Positions 1-10,800 of a DNA stretch of 64,000 nucleotides are shown here, piece by piece (within the stretch, counting starts at the first letter, position 1; the number at the start of each line of letters is the position of its first letter). The notes under the pieces are model-generated. The model was not told where the DNA came from, searched no databases, and saw only the letters and a program-made list of their open reading frames with translations. A program made the translations under genes and the position numbers. Source of the DNA: Siphonodentalium dalli (lineage: Eukaryota; Mollusca; Scaphopoda; Gadilida; Siphonodentaliidae); the NCBI GenBank assembly GCA_032622095.1, contig CP136069.1, positions 126,005,450-126,069,449 on the forward strand, in the 5' to 3' direction.

Positions 1-1757
1 CAAAGCTATTTTGGAGTACTATCAAGCAGATAAACAGGAACAATACTGAACGAGATTTTGTCAGCGATGTACCATTAAATGAATTTTATACGCATTTCCA
101 AAAAATTAATGAACCTGGTGATACTGAAGAATATTTTGAGCCCCTCTTAAACCAGATGTATGACGAAAATGATGACAGCTTACTGAATGTTAACTTTACC
201 CGAGATGAAATTCTGAATGCTATAGACCGACTTAAGAGCGGGAAATCTCCCGGATCTGATAACATATTAGCCGAATATATTATAGCTACTAGACACCTGA
301 TAATTGACATATACTTGAAAATCTTCAACGCCGTATTTAGAAACGGAATCTTCCCAGAGCGATGGACGAGGGCTTGATTCAACCTATTTTTAAAAAGAAA
401 GGGAAACGGTCAAACCCAGACTCGTATCGCGGAATCACCCTCCTTAGTATAATGGGGAAAATGTTTACATCGATTTTGAATAAGCGCTTAGTTGAATTTT
501 GCGACCAATGCGAAACCATTTCCGAATTTCAGGCAGGCTTCAGGAAAAATCACTCAACTGTTGACAATGTTTTTATTCTCAAGTGCATAATCGACATGTA
601 TCTTTCAAGAGGAAAAAAATTGTATTGTTGTTTCATTGACTTTAAAAAAGCATTTGACACGGTATGGCGTGACGGCCTTTGGGTAAAAATGATGACGGCA
701 AATATTAATGGCAGAATTCTCAATGTAATACGTAGTATGTACGGAAACATCAAATCATGCGTTGTACAAGGATGCTACCGATCAGAATGTTTTACTTGTA
801 ATATGGGGGTAAGGCAAGGTGATACCCTGTCGCCTTTGCTATTCTCCATGTATCTTAACGACTTAGAATCATTTCTTGATAACTGTGCCGTTGACGGCCT
901 TAAAATTCATAAACGACGCGTTTCTCGATACATTTGGAGAGTATATGAAAATAATGTGCGTATTGTATGCCGATGATACGATTATACTGGCTGAAGACCA
1001 CAAATGTATGCAGACCTAGTTCTCACTTTATTTGATAAAACAATTGAACCAATTACTACGTACTGTAGCGAGGTTTGGGCAATGGAACAATTGTATGAGT
1101 TAGACAGTCTAGTCCTGGGATTTTATAAGCAGGTTCTGAGGATGAAAAGAAGTACCCCCACATACATGGTCTATGGTGAAATTGGTAGATATCCCCTGAG
1201 CATTAAATGTAAAATGCGTATGCTGAACTACTGGAGGCGAATTCTTGATGGAAAATACTCCCAAGTTGTGCAAAAGCTGTATCATTTGTTATTGCACCTC
1301 AAAGATTCTGCGAAAACCAATAAGCGAGTAACGTGGATCTCGTGCATTAAGGGGTTAATCGACTCTTCTGGACAAACCCACGTATGGGATGCACAATGTA
1401 TTTCCGGTTTTGATATTAGATATATTGAGAATAGGTTTAAAGATCAAATTTATCCAAAAATGGTGGGTGGACATCGATAGTTCATCACGCGGTCGATTCT
1501 ATCGGAACTTTAAAAAGGAATTTGGTTTTGAGACATATTTTACGAGTTTACCTCGCGATTTGTCACACAACATTATGAGATTGAGGACAGCCAATCATAG
1601 ACTAGGAGTCGAAACTAGCAGGTGGGGAAAAGCAAGCAAGCGTGGTAAAAACTGTACGTTATGTGGGCAGACAGACGCAAATGACGAATATCATATCATA
1701 TCCGTTTGCACAATCTTAGTTGGGGCCAGGCAGAAATATATACCACGATGGTTCTGA
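1..1757 (+). pseudogene. LINE A: decayed APE-type non-LTR retrotransposon ORF2, runs off left edge
   Basis: This is the reverse-transcriptase part of a LINE, broken into four frames. The first frame is open from base 3 and holds the linker before RT (DRLKSGKSPGSDNI at about 227-268). The second frame (362-976) has RT motifs: FQAGFRKNHSTVD, CFIDFKKAFDTVWR and GVRQGDTLSPLLFS. The catalytic YADD box at 966-977 lies in another frame. About 80 residues of palm/thumb expected after YADD are missing, because the next open stretch (1004-1480) resumes at the TYCSEVWAM region. The last frame (1389-1757) ends with a zinc-knuckle-like CTLC...EYHIISVC near 1655-1712. The domain order matches LINEs B and C, so all three probably belong to one family. 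The clade (I/Nimb-, CR1- or Jockey-like) cannot be fixed by eye. It cannot encode a working protein. Confidence 0.9.
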
Positions 1758-1889
1758 GAGGAACCTGCTAGATGGAAATTCTACATACTATTAGCGTCCC
1801 ACAATCCAGAAATCCAGAAAGGCTTAGGCATTGTGACTAAGATAGGACTGAGTAAGATCGAATAGTAGTGAGTCATCGATGCGAAATAA

Positions 1890-2062
1890 CGATGATGATA
1901 ATTAATATGATGTATATGACCATTGCTGTTATTGGTGATGTTAATGATGGTGTTGTTGTTGTTGTTGTTGATAGTGATGATGATGGCGATGACGGCGATG
2001 AAGATGATGATGATAATAATAATGGTGATGATAATGGCGATGATGACGATGATATATACATT
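1890..2062. repeat. GAT/TGG-type trinucleotide-rich microsatellite
   Basis: Imperfect runs of GAT, GTT and AAT triplets, including a (TTG)5-6 tract near 1950-1968, lie just 3' of LINE A. They probably belong to its 3' untranslated end or were seeded by it. The poly-Asp and poly-Ile/Ser reading frames here are repeat artefacts. Confidence 0.8.
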
Positions 2063-2130
2063 AATGATCATACAGCATTATTATATGTAAATAGTGTAAA
2101 TATGTTTGGCAACTCTAATGCGTGTTGACT

Positions 2131-3250
2131 CACGATTGAGTTCATTAAAGCATACCAGCAATACTATATAACACAAAATATGTATTACAGAATTAGTAAA
2201 TCACAAATTAACGCTGATATTACAAAAATTGTATTCTATAGTATAGGCCCCAGGTGTGCCCCTGGCAAACTGTCGTGTAGACAGCCTGTCGTTGGAGACA
2301 TTTTGTCGTAGCTGCGAAGTGTCAATAAGACGAGTTGTCATAAGACGAGGTGTCATACACCTGAAACACGGTCTACTTTTAACAAAACTGCTGGAACACC
2401 TGTTCATGGAGATCAGTTGACCAGTGTGTGTACACTGTTCACAACGCCACTTGATCAATCGGTATTTGGATGTTTGATTGACAGCATGCATATATCAATT
2501 TAAACTTTGGATGCGTCGTTTTCTTCCGAAATAATCTCAAAGTTTTACGCTTCTTTTATACTTATACCTTCTACTTAGGGTGGTTCTCCTATGAAATGAC
2601 GGATTAAATTATAAGAAATAATTCGATTAAGGTTGTTAATATATAACAGTAATGTTTGAAGACAATTTACTATAATGCGCTGCGTGGATTATTTCTTAAA
2701 TGTTCTTAATGCCAAGAGATCATTAAGCTTTTGCCGCTTGGAATGTTTTCTCCGCAAACTCAGACAGTAATTTATGCTAGTTCTGGAACATTACTCTACA
2801 GTCGTTTAAATGTGCATATTTGTTTATTGAAAATCTATCTTTTAAAAAATACTTTGAAGTGAAATACCAAGTGTAGATTAGCACCAGATGTTTCTCTTGC
2901 GTTTTTGGCGAAAAAAAATACAAGTGTGTCTTCAAAAAGGGTTTTATAGAATTTTTCATTTTGTTTTTGGACAAACCATCCATGATTATTTTCCATTAGA
3001 ATTGTAAAACCCACATCTGTTCGTTTTATGCGATATCGGGTCCGAATCCCGCCTGAAGATTTTGTTCGGAACCGATGTATACATTTAAAGATATATGAGC
3101 AAACAAACATATTATATCAATATGCCCATCGCAAATTAGGAACGAAACACCCATTTATTACGATTCTGGATTTTAAAAAAGTCATCTGTGTTGAAGCTAT
3201 ACCCTTATAGTGAGACGTTCAAATATACAACAACTTATAATTACCCAACA
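2131..3250. other. Non-coding interval, nothing recognised
   Basis: AT-rich sequence with no exon-like frame and no repeat that I can match inside the window. A B-box-like stretch (GGTCCGAATCCCGCC) near 3038-3052 hints at a decayed tRNA-derived SINE, but no A box is convincing. Confidence 0.5.
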
Positions 3251-3256
3251 TTTTGT

Positions 3257-3480
3257 GGCCCAGTGGCTCAATTGGTAAGTTCATGGCTCATTGGACCAAC
3301 AAAAGCTGGTTGGAATTAAGATAAGCGCGGATTTGTGATCAAAGCAAAAGGATAGCTTAATTGATATATGTAGTGTGTATCTGACCAAGTTCGCTAGTTG
3401 CTTGCCGGTGGTCGGTGTGGTTCTCTGGGTGAATCCCGGCGATACCAACACTCTGCTACCAAGAAATCTGGTATCATTTG
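3257..3480 (+). repeat. Possible tRNA-derived SINE, degenerate
   Basis: The start resembles a tRNA head. TGGCTCAATTGG at 3263-3274 fits a Pol III A box, and GGTTGGAATTA about 37 bases later is a weak B box. The following ~150 bases would be the SINE body. There is no clear tail or target duplication, so this is tentative. Confidence 0.3.
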
Positions 3481-4515
3481 CAGAAGATGAAATTTAATTT
3501 CGGTAAATATACAACAAACTGTTTTATCCGCATACGCCAAATATTAAGACAAATCAAAAACGCGGAACGACGGTAAACAGGTAACAGAAACAACTTTGAT
3601 AAGAGAGGATTAATCAACAATGTCTGACATTGTATAGATAATATATACCGTATAATAATATGTAATAATCAAAGAGTAACATATATTATAAATTTATAAA
3701 TGTATTGTATTTGCACTGTATTTTTATGAACTGTTTTCTGTTTGTATATTTGTTACTTGTGTTATTTTTGGCTAATAAATTTTATTTTAAAAAAGAAGCT
3801 CTGCGCGGTCATTCCTCTACACGTAAAACCGACAACTTGATGTGACATATAAGTCACCGAAACGACAGTAAATATTAATAAATCAAACCCACTATATATA
3901 TTAACAATTATGCGATATAAAGCGTGTCCATGGCATTTCGGTTATGGGGCCATAACATTTATGCTCGTTGAATTGATAACATTAAAGTCGACATTTGTCC
4001 TGCAGCGAACAAAATTTAAACAATTACCTCGTTGTGCCGGTGAAACACAATCGCTTATTTGTAATTATATGTAGTTGAACCTGAAATTGTTCATGGCCAC
4101 AATCATTCACAAGTTGGTATATATAAACACACCCGTATAGAGTGCACCGCGCTATATACGCATGCATGTGCTTGACAAAACATAGCGGTGGAACTAAATA
4201 CAAAGTTTGAAATGGAGAATTTACAAGTGGCCATAAATGCAATACTCTACAAAAATGAATTACAAGTTTACAATACAAAACACTTGTATTCCTGCAAGGA
4301 CTCATTGCCTCTTGATACATGGATCAACCATGTACCTTAAATATATATAAAGTATATGCATCTACAGCCGCATTGGAGATATCTTTCTTGAAACCATCGG
4401 AGACCGCAAATGAAGAGGACTAGAAAATTGAAAATATTGAGAGAACATTTTTGTAATAATGTTCAACATTTGGAAATTTCATACACGACACAACATTAGT
4501 TTGACCTTAAGCCGC
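3481..4515. other. Non-coding interval with a TE-like 3' tail
   Basis: The only structured part is 3604-3795, AT-rich and ending with AATAAA (about 3774-3779) followed by TTTTATTTTAAAAAA. This looks like the polyadenylated 3' end of a retroelement or processed transcript. The remainder shows no recognisable feature. Confidence 0.4.
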
Positions 4516-4517
4516 TT

Positions 4518-5892
4518 CACGGGTGTTCACAATCGTCTGCAACAGGGACAATGTCTCACCTTTTCTTTTTTGTCTTTACGTGAATGACCTCACGAACTTT
4601 TTAGCAAGCACTGACATTAGAGGGGTGGAATCTATATCTCGAGAATGTGAAGATAAACTTGATAGATACTTGAAACTATTTATCCTTTTATACGCAGATG
4701 ACACAGTACTCTTCTCTGATTCGGCTGATGACCTACAAAAACAACTTAACTATTTTGAAGATTACTGTACAAATTGGGCTATGAGAGTTAATATACCGAA
4801 ATCAAAAATAATATGTTTTTCGAGAGGTAGGCAGCCGAAACATTTATCGTTCAGATTCAATGGTAAAGAAATTGAGATAGTTAAAACTTTTAACTACCTA
4901 GGCGTTATATTTAGCCGTTCTGGCTCGTTTGCTGCGTCAAGAACATACATAGCGACCAAAGCCCGAAAAGCTATGTATGATGTGATAAAAATTGGAAGAA
5001 CGCATAAGCTGTCCATAGAAACTCAACTCAAATTATTTGACACCTTAGTTGTGCCTATCTTGTTATACGGTTGTGAAATATGGGGTATAGGAGATAACTC
5101 AATTATTGAAGGTGTACACCTTAAGTTTTGTAAACTCCTTCTACACATGAAGCTCACCACGCCAAGTTACATGGTTTATGGCGAACTGGGTCGATACCCA
5201 TTGACATTGGAAATTAAGGCAAGAGCGATCACATATTGGACACGACTAGTGAATGGAATCGGGAGTTCATTATGTAGCAACATTTATAAGCTAGCCCTTT
5301 CGTTATACGAAGAATCGCCGATAAAATCATCATGGGTAAGTGCAGTCCAAAAGCACATTGATGACGCGGGTATGATATTTATATGGCATATACAACAACG
5401 CGGTATTCAGGTATTGACAAAAATAAATTGTTGAATAATTATAGACGAAATTCTAGAGATCAATTTGTCCAAAACTGGCATTCCACTATGAGTAACTCAG
5501 GGAAAGGAAAAACATATAGGATTCTGAAGTCAACGTTTCGAATGGAAGAATTTATTTCACATGCCTCTAACAAAGATATAATAACTCTAATCCGATTTAG
5601 AACGGCGAACCATTATTTGCCAATAGACACCGGGCGATGGAATAAAACTCCACAGTCTGAGCGCAAATGCACGTTTTGTGAAATGAATGCTATTGGCGAT
5701 GAATACCACGTATTACTTGAATGTCCAGAACTAGCCCTTAACAGAAAAAGGTACATCAATAAATCTTATTGGAACTTCCATAATCAGAGAAAACTTACCA
5801 TTCTTCTTTCAAATAGTAAACCAAATATAATCCGAAACTTGTGTAAATTTATTTGCCACATCAATGAAAGAGCTAATTGCTCTCCTGTGTAA
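4518..5892 (+). pseudogene. LINE B: 5'-truncated non-LTR retrotransposon ORF2
   Basis: The copy starts inside the RT domain. 4523-5434 carries NVSPFLFCLYVNDL, then LLYADDTVLFSD with the YADD box at 4691-4702, KSKIICFSRGR, the FNYLGV box, and the C-terminal region with TLVVPILLYGCEIWG and TPSYMVYGELGRYPL. The reading frame shifts near 5390-5440, and 5383-5892 continues to a CCHC-type zinc knuckle (CTFC...EYHVLLEC, about 5671-5724) and the natural stop. The sequence just before 4523 still resembles the RT box Q-Q-G in another frame, so the 5' break is near 4515. Severe 5' truncation is typical of LINE insertion by target-primed reverse transcription. The ~160 bases after the stop are probably 3' UTR. 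Confidence 0.9.
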
Positions 5893-6117
5893 TTATTATC
5901 TTGTGTTAATTATATTATCTGTGTAATTATTATCTCATCCTGATCGTCTGGGGTTGCGAGCAATGATATGTTATGTGTTTAACCTATGTTTATGCATATT
6001 TATATTCTTAAAACCATGAATTTGGTCGAAGAATTATAATGAATCTGGTAGTCTATTTGGACCATGCGTGCACAAATTATCTGCGCTTTTCGAAATTCCG
6101 ACCAGTGTATTTGTATT

Positions 6118-6260
6118 TGGTGGTCCATTGGTTAGCTTGGTCGACTCGTATATAGCGTAATGGTGTGAAGACGTCATGCGTTCGAATCCCGCTTGCTGCC
6201 ATTTGGACGTCACAAAGTTTTAGTCGCCTTCTAGGTTGGTCGTCAATCCCGAAACGAGGG
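6118..6260 (+). repeat. tRNA-related SINE head
   Basis: TAGCTTGGTCG at 6133-6143 fits a Pol III A box, and CGTTCGAATCCC at 6179-6190 is a near-perfect B box, about 46 bases apart. The putative acceptor arms (GGTGGTC at the start, GCTGCCA at the end) pair poorly and no anticodon arm folds cleanly. A tRNA-derived SINE or tRNA pseudogene is therefore more likely than a working tRNA gene. Confidence 0.5.
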
Positions 6261-6269
6261 GTCTACACA

Positions 6270-6690
6270 GAACAAAATTTGAAATGAAGGTATTTTGGTA
6301 CCAGTTGAAGCAGGAATATCTCATTTATAACATAATCCGCTACAATCCGCTCTGAGCTAAGTTGTTTACACCGATTTTAAAAATGCCAATGTTTCCGGCC
6401 ATGGGAAGTAGGTTTTTCGACAATATCGACTATCGGCGACATCAGAAAGCCTTACTCCTCCATCCGATATATAACAGTATGTGTTAAATTAGAGTATGGG
6501 GGGGGGGGCGAATAGAGTGACACGGGTAGAAAATAATACAGTCGCGGCCATGAAATGGTTGTCAATGTGGCCGCAACTCCAAGACATGTCACGACGAAAG
6601 CAACATATTGGATAACCATCTAGAAGTGAAAATACGTATTTGTAATTTACAAGTTGTTGTTAAGATCCATCTGATCATTCTTGAGGAATT
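6270..6690 (+). repeat. Dispersed repeat R1, contiguous copy
   Basis: This stretch matches two separated segments elsewhere. 6300-6440 resembles 19070-19205 (the 'taacatAATCCGCTacAATCCGCT' region and the following 'GTAGGTTTTTCGACAA'). 6545-6665 resembles 22868-22985 (GGCCGCAACT, then ACGACGAAAGCAACATATT). It is probably an unclassified non-autonomous element. A G9 run lies near 6500. Confidence 0.55.
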
Positions 6691-6873
6691 TTTTTTTATA
6701 ATTCGTTAACTTTTATTTCTAAATTATAACCTACAACCAAGGTCAGACAGCTGTGGATTTAAGTTAACATTCTTGTGAAATTATGGCGACCGTGGTTGGA
6801 AACAAAGACGATGGACAATAAATCAGCTTACACAGGTTTATTGCGTGTACACATTGCTGCGTCAGACAAGGAA

Positions 6874-7684
6874 ACACTATGATCTTGGTGGGTCCTGCTG
6901 AATTGATATGATGATGGTAAGGAAAATTTATGTTGTTAAGAAAAGGTATACCGTTATTTTAACTAGTTTTGTTTTGCTAATCTGAACATTCAAAAAAAAT
7001 TATGTTATAAACTATTTTAATACTGGTTGTGTTGGTTGTTGGTTGCAAAACCGACCATAATCAAGATGGCTATTTCTGTCATTTTGCAAGCACCAGCGCA
7101 GCTATTGCTTAAATATTTTAAAGTGTGTCCATTCTTTAATTATCATACAGCTACTGGTTTTTCGTTTGTTATTCCATAATCACCCACACACCGCGAAAAT
7201 GAAAACTTTAGAAAATATAACGGTTCTTTGCCCATTTAATCATTTAATTTTCGAGTCGCCCATTATTTTTTTTATAGTGCCTTGATATACGATTTTAATA
7301 ACAATATATACCATAAAATATGACTAGAATACAATAGTTCGTCACCATTTGGAACGTCTTTGTCCCAGAAGGTGCCCATAGAGTAATAGAACTAGCTGAA
7401 ATAATAATTTTTTGTTTTTTTACCCGTTATGGCTCCCAGAATGCAACAGAATTCAAAAATAGTTTATTTTCAATGGAAGGGGAATAACTCTAAATATCTA
7501 ACTTTATTCCCTTCCATTAAAAATATTATACTTAGTGCATAAAGTTGTGCACAGTACACACCTCGGTTTCTCAACAAAAACAACATGTTAACAGTTTACT
7601 ACATCCAATAAGTTTAAAATACTATGTTTTGGAGCTTCCTCTTTCAAAGCATCAAATCAATTCAATAGGACCCACCAACATCAT
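6874..7684. mobile_element. Non-autonomous DNA element with ~38 bp terminal inverted repeats
   Basis: The left end reads CTATGATCTTGGTGGGTCCT and the reverse complement of the right end reads CTATGATGTTGGTGGGTCCT. Similarity continues through TGAATTGATWTGATG, giving TIRs of about 38 bp around an ~0.81 kb element with no coding capacity. Parts of the interior recur elsewhere: 7210-7365 is found inverted at about 25660-25800, and 7190-7225 resembles 17180-17210. The same terminus occurs alone at 29027-29060 and as a minimal hairpin at 54551-54644. The element sits about 55 bases beyond the last open frame of the microseminoprotein-like gene. Confidence 0.65.
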
Positions 7685-7737
7685 AGAAAATTCATATGAC
7701 AACTTGACCAGGGTGAGAAAGCATCATATATAGTCCA

Positions 7738-7868
7738 TTAACGGTTTATCCGATAGGAGTCGTCTACACAGCGACCAATGTCATAACAGATGAAGTCATC
7801 CCGCTGCACAATTCGTCTACACATATGGACCTCCTCCAACTGGTCTACCTTTGCCGCCGCACCCGAAT
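7738..7868 (-). CDS. Microseminoprotein-like gene, exon 3 (terminal, frameshifted)
   Basis: The acceptor is strong: a pyrimidine tract followed by CTGTTCAG, with the exon starting at 7868. It completes a glycine codon split after the second base in exon 2. The in-phase frame gives FGCGGKGRPVGGGPYV and stops at 7819-7817. The alternative frame from about 7821 gives the Cys-containing tail and stops at 7740-7738. The switch point lies at TATGTGTAG (7825-7817). Confidence 0.65.
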
Positions 7869-10800
7869 CTGAACAGAAAAGAAAGAAGTTAGATCTCAAT
7901 TGAAGACTAATCTGACTACACTACATGTACATGTAACTTAGTTTGTAATATTTTAAGTTCGGCAATTGATAACATATGTGTTTATTTAAATACATACACA
8001 TGTGTTGTATTACTCAGTTGGCGGCTGCAGAGCTATGATACAATTTGTACATGCCGTGATTTTGATTCGTAATATATTCTGAGCCCTACACACAGCTGAT
8101 AATTTAAACATATTTTATTACATGATCAGACCCTTATTCCATTCTTAAACCCATTCTATAATAATGATATACAACGGTCATTGTATAACAGGAAAATAGT
8201 GCCATGTGTACCCAAATCTATTATTGTTTCGCAAACGTAACTTCTGACTTCCGGCTAGTCGTCTTTTTTACAGTCCATTCTCTGCATACGCGTACTCCTT
8301 GTCTGTGATTATTGCTGATTTAATCTAAACACTATTTTAATAAATTTACGCCATTAAATACGTCAAAGAGTATTATTTATCAGGGACTATTTCTTTATAC
8401 AACGTTATCACAACCATTCTGGTATACGCGGAAGAACATGTTTTAATTTGTCGGATATTAGTGCTAAACATATTTGTGCCAGCTTTGGTGTCCCACCCTC
8501 CCCATTCATAACTCGGACGGCGCCACGTTTGCCATAATTATTAAGACCACGTCCATTAGTTTCCAGATATCATGGAGGTGATTATGTATCAGTTTGGTGG
8601 TAATCGGCACATTTTTTATAAAATTAAGTGCCCCCATCTCGCACCCCAATTAACGGCACCGGCGCTAAATATTTGTTTTATCAATTTTGGTGCCCCTTCC
8701 CATACGTGAAGTGATATATATTTTGTAGAACACGGATACACAGACATACATACATTGTATATTCGCAAATATACCATATAGGCACCAAATGTGGCGTCTT
8801 TAACCCACACGATTGGATTCCTCGTGTCATTGATGAAGAACGTGTATGAATTTGGTGGAAATTGGCGCTTAACTCTTTTTATTGTTATCTGTTTGCGCGA
8901 CCCTCCATATCCCTGACTAAAGCGGGACCACATTTGACATTTTCAAGACACACAATTAGACTCATGCAGATGAATATATATATAATTGGTGGTATCACGG
9001 AAAAGAATATGTATCAAATATGTGTATACATTTGGTGGTAATCGGCGACTAAACTAATTCTGATCAAATTTAGGAAATCTCTCACCCAAACGGCACCGAT
9101 TTGACGTCTTTAAATCACACGATTATATCCAAGAAATCCAAGATGGCTACTGGGGGCCTTGTATTTTTTATCGATTTTCGGAACAAATCGATGGATCCCA
9201 TCTATAGAGGTCACACCGAAGGTCCATATATGCATTTTGGTGACGATCTGATGATGGATGCGGCCTGTAGGGTGTATAGCTCAAACTTGACTTCGTCACT
9301 AAAATACTTGAAAACGAGTAGAAAAAGTTCATTGAGAACGCTCTTTATTATCTACCATGATTCGTTTACGCGTGGCTGACAAATATTCAAAACGTGTTCG
9401 AACATCCTCTTTTGGACGTCGATATCTCGTCATCAAATGCTCTCATCTGTCCGATCTAATACTGTTCTGTGATAGAAAACGCACTGATTCTGTAGAAACG
9501 GACAGGCCAACTTTAACTACCTGAAACATGTGTATTATAGATTTCATATATCTTTGCTGTATATATATGTACTATATATATACACATAGCTAAATGACAA
9601 GAGTTATCTGTTCTACTATATCCCGGTATTGTTTTGCTGTATATACATAGTATAGTATACATGTAACCTACCTAATTTGTTCACGCGCATCAGATCTGAA
9701 TAAACGTTATTAAAACAGAAATAAATTAAGATGCGTGTTGCGATTGGATGAATTGAGAGATTAGCCACTCCACCGATTCCATTGAAGTTAAATACATATT
9801 GCGAACGAAAAAAACAAAACAATCCTGATTCGAAATATTCGTAATGTACATTATAAAGATGTGTGATACGATTGGATGAATTGAGAGATTAGCCACTCCA
9901 TCGATATCATTGAAGTTAAATACATAATGCGAACGAAATAAAATAAACAAACAATCCTAGTTCGTAATATTCGTAATGTACATGTATTTAAGTATAAACC
10001 ACAAGTAATAAACGGTGATTTCAACGTGGCATATAGGTTTTGACTCGCGCCCAAAATCCCATGATCACATTGAGCCAGCCGTTTATTTCTTATGAATGTG
10101 ATCTTCATAATAAGGTGGAATAAATTATATATAAATTATTGGACAATTAGACAAACAATATGCAGGAATTGTGTCATAATATAATTCAATACACTCACCC
10201 ACAACACCCGAATCCAGACGGACTGCAGTTGCACTCGAAACAGTTGCTACCTGTGAACGAGTCGCCCACCTCATGTTCACCGAAATGATTACAGTAAGCC
10301 GACGTGGGATCGTCTGGAAAGAGAAAATCGACCTGAACACGAGGGAACGAACAAAAGCACAACTAGGGGTATCATAATGCGCCTGTTAGCTGGTTTAAAC
10401 TGGCATTTTAGAAAGAGCATAACTTTGGCGCAGATCATTGGTCAGATCCCATATACAAGCACAGCGTGTGTCCAATTCAACATACTATTTGTGATCAAGG
10501 AACCCTAAAACTGTAAACGAAAAAGCCTTTAATTTCAAAGTCAAAAATGTCCGCAGCTCTGCTAACATTGGATGGGCGGAACACTTTACCAGTATTGTAT
10601 GTTGTTTAACGTACTTACACATTTCCATTCCATTCAGTCTACATCAACGCAACGAAAAGGGGTTCTACCCATGAGTTTTATATGTACCTACTGACAGCGG
10701 CTTATCGCCGACTGACCACGATCGACCCGAATTCCCAGCGTGTGTATATAAGGTCTATATAACGTTCGGTATTTCGTGTATCTGGCGACATATATTGTCT

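Noticed and set aside
1868-2128. Acidic (Asp-rich) small protein
   Set aside because: The frame is a translated GAT microsatellite; the opposite strand is equally open as poly-Ser/Ile.
4024-4320. Minus-strand 98 codon frame as a secreted protein
   Set aside because: There is no signal peptide, and the Cys pattern matches no family I recognise; it is consistent with chance in this composition.
6118-6202. Functional tRNA gene
   Set aside because: A and B boxes are present, but the acceptor and anticodon arms do not pair well and the sequence continues as a SINE-like body.
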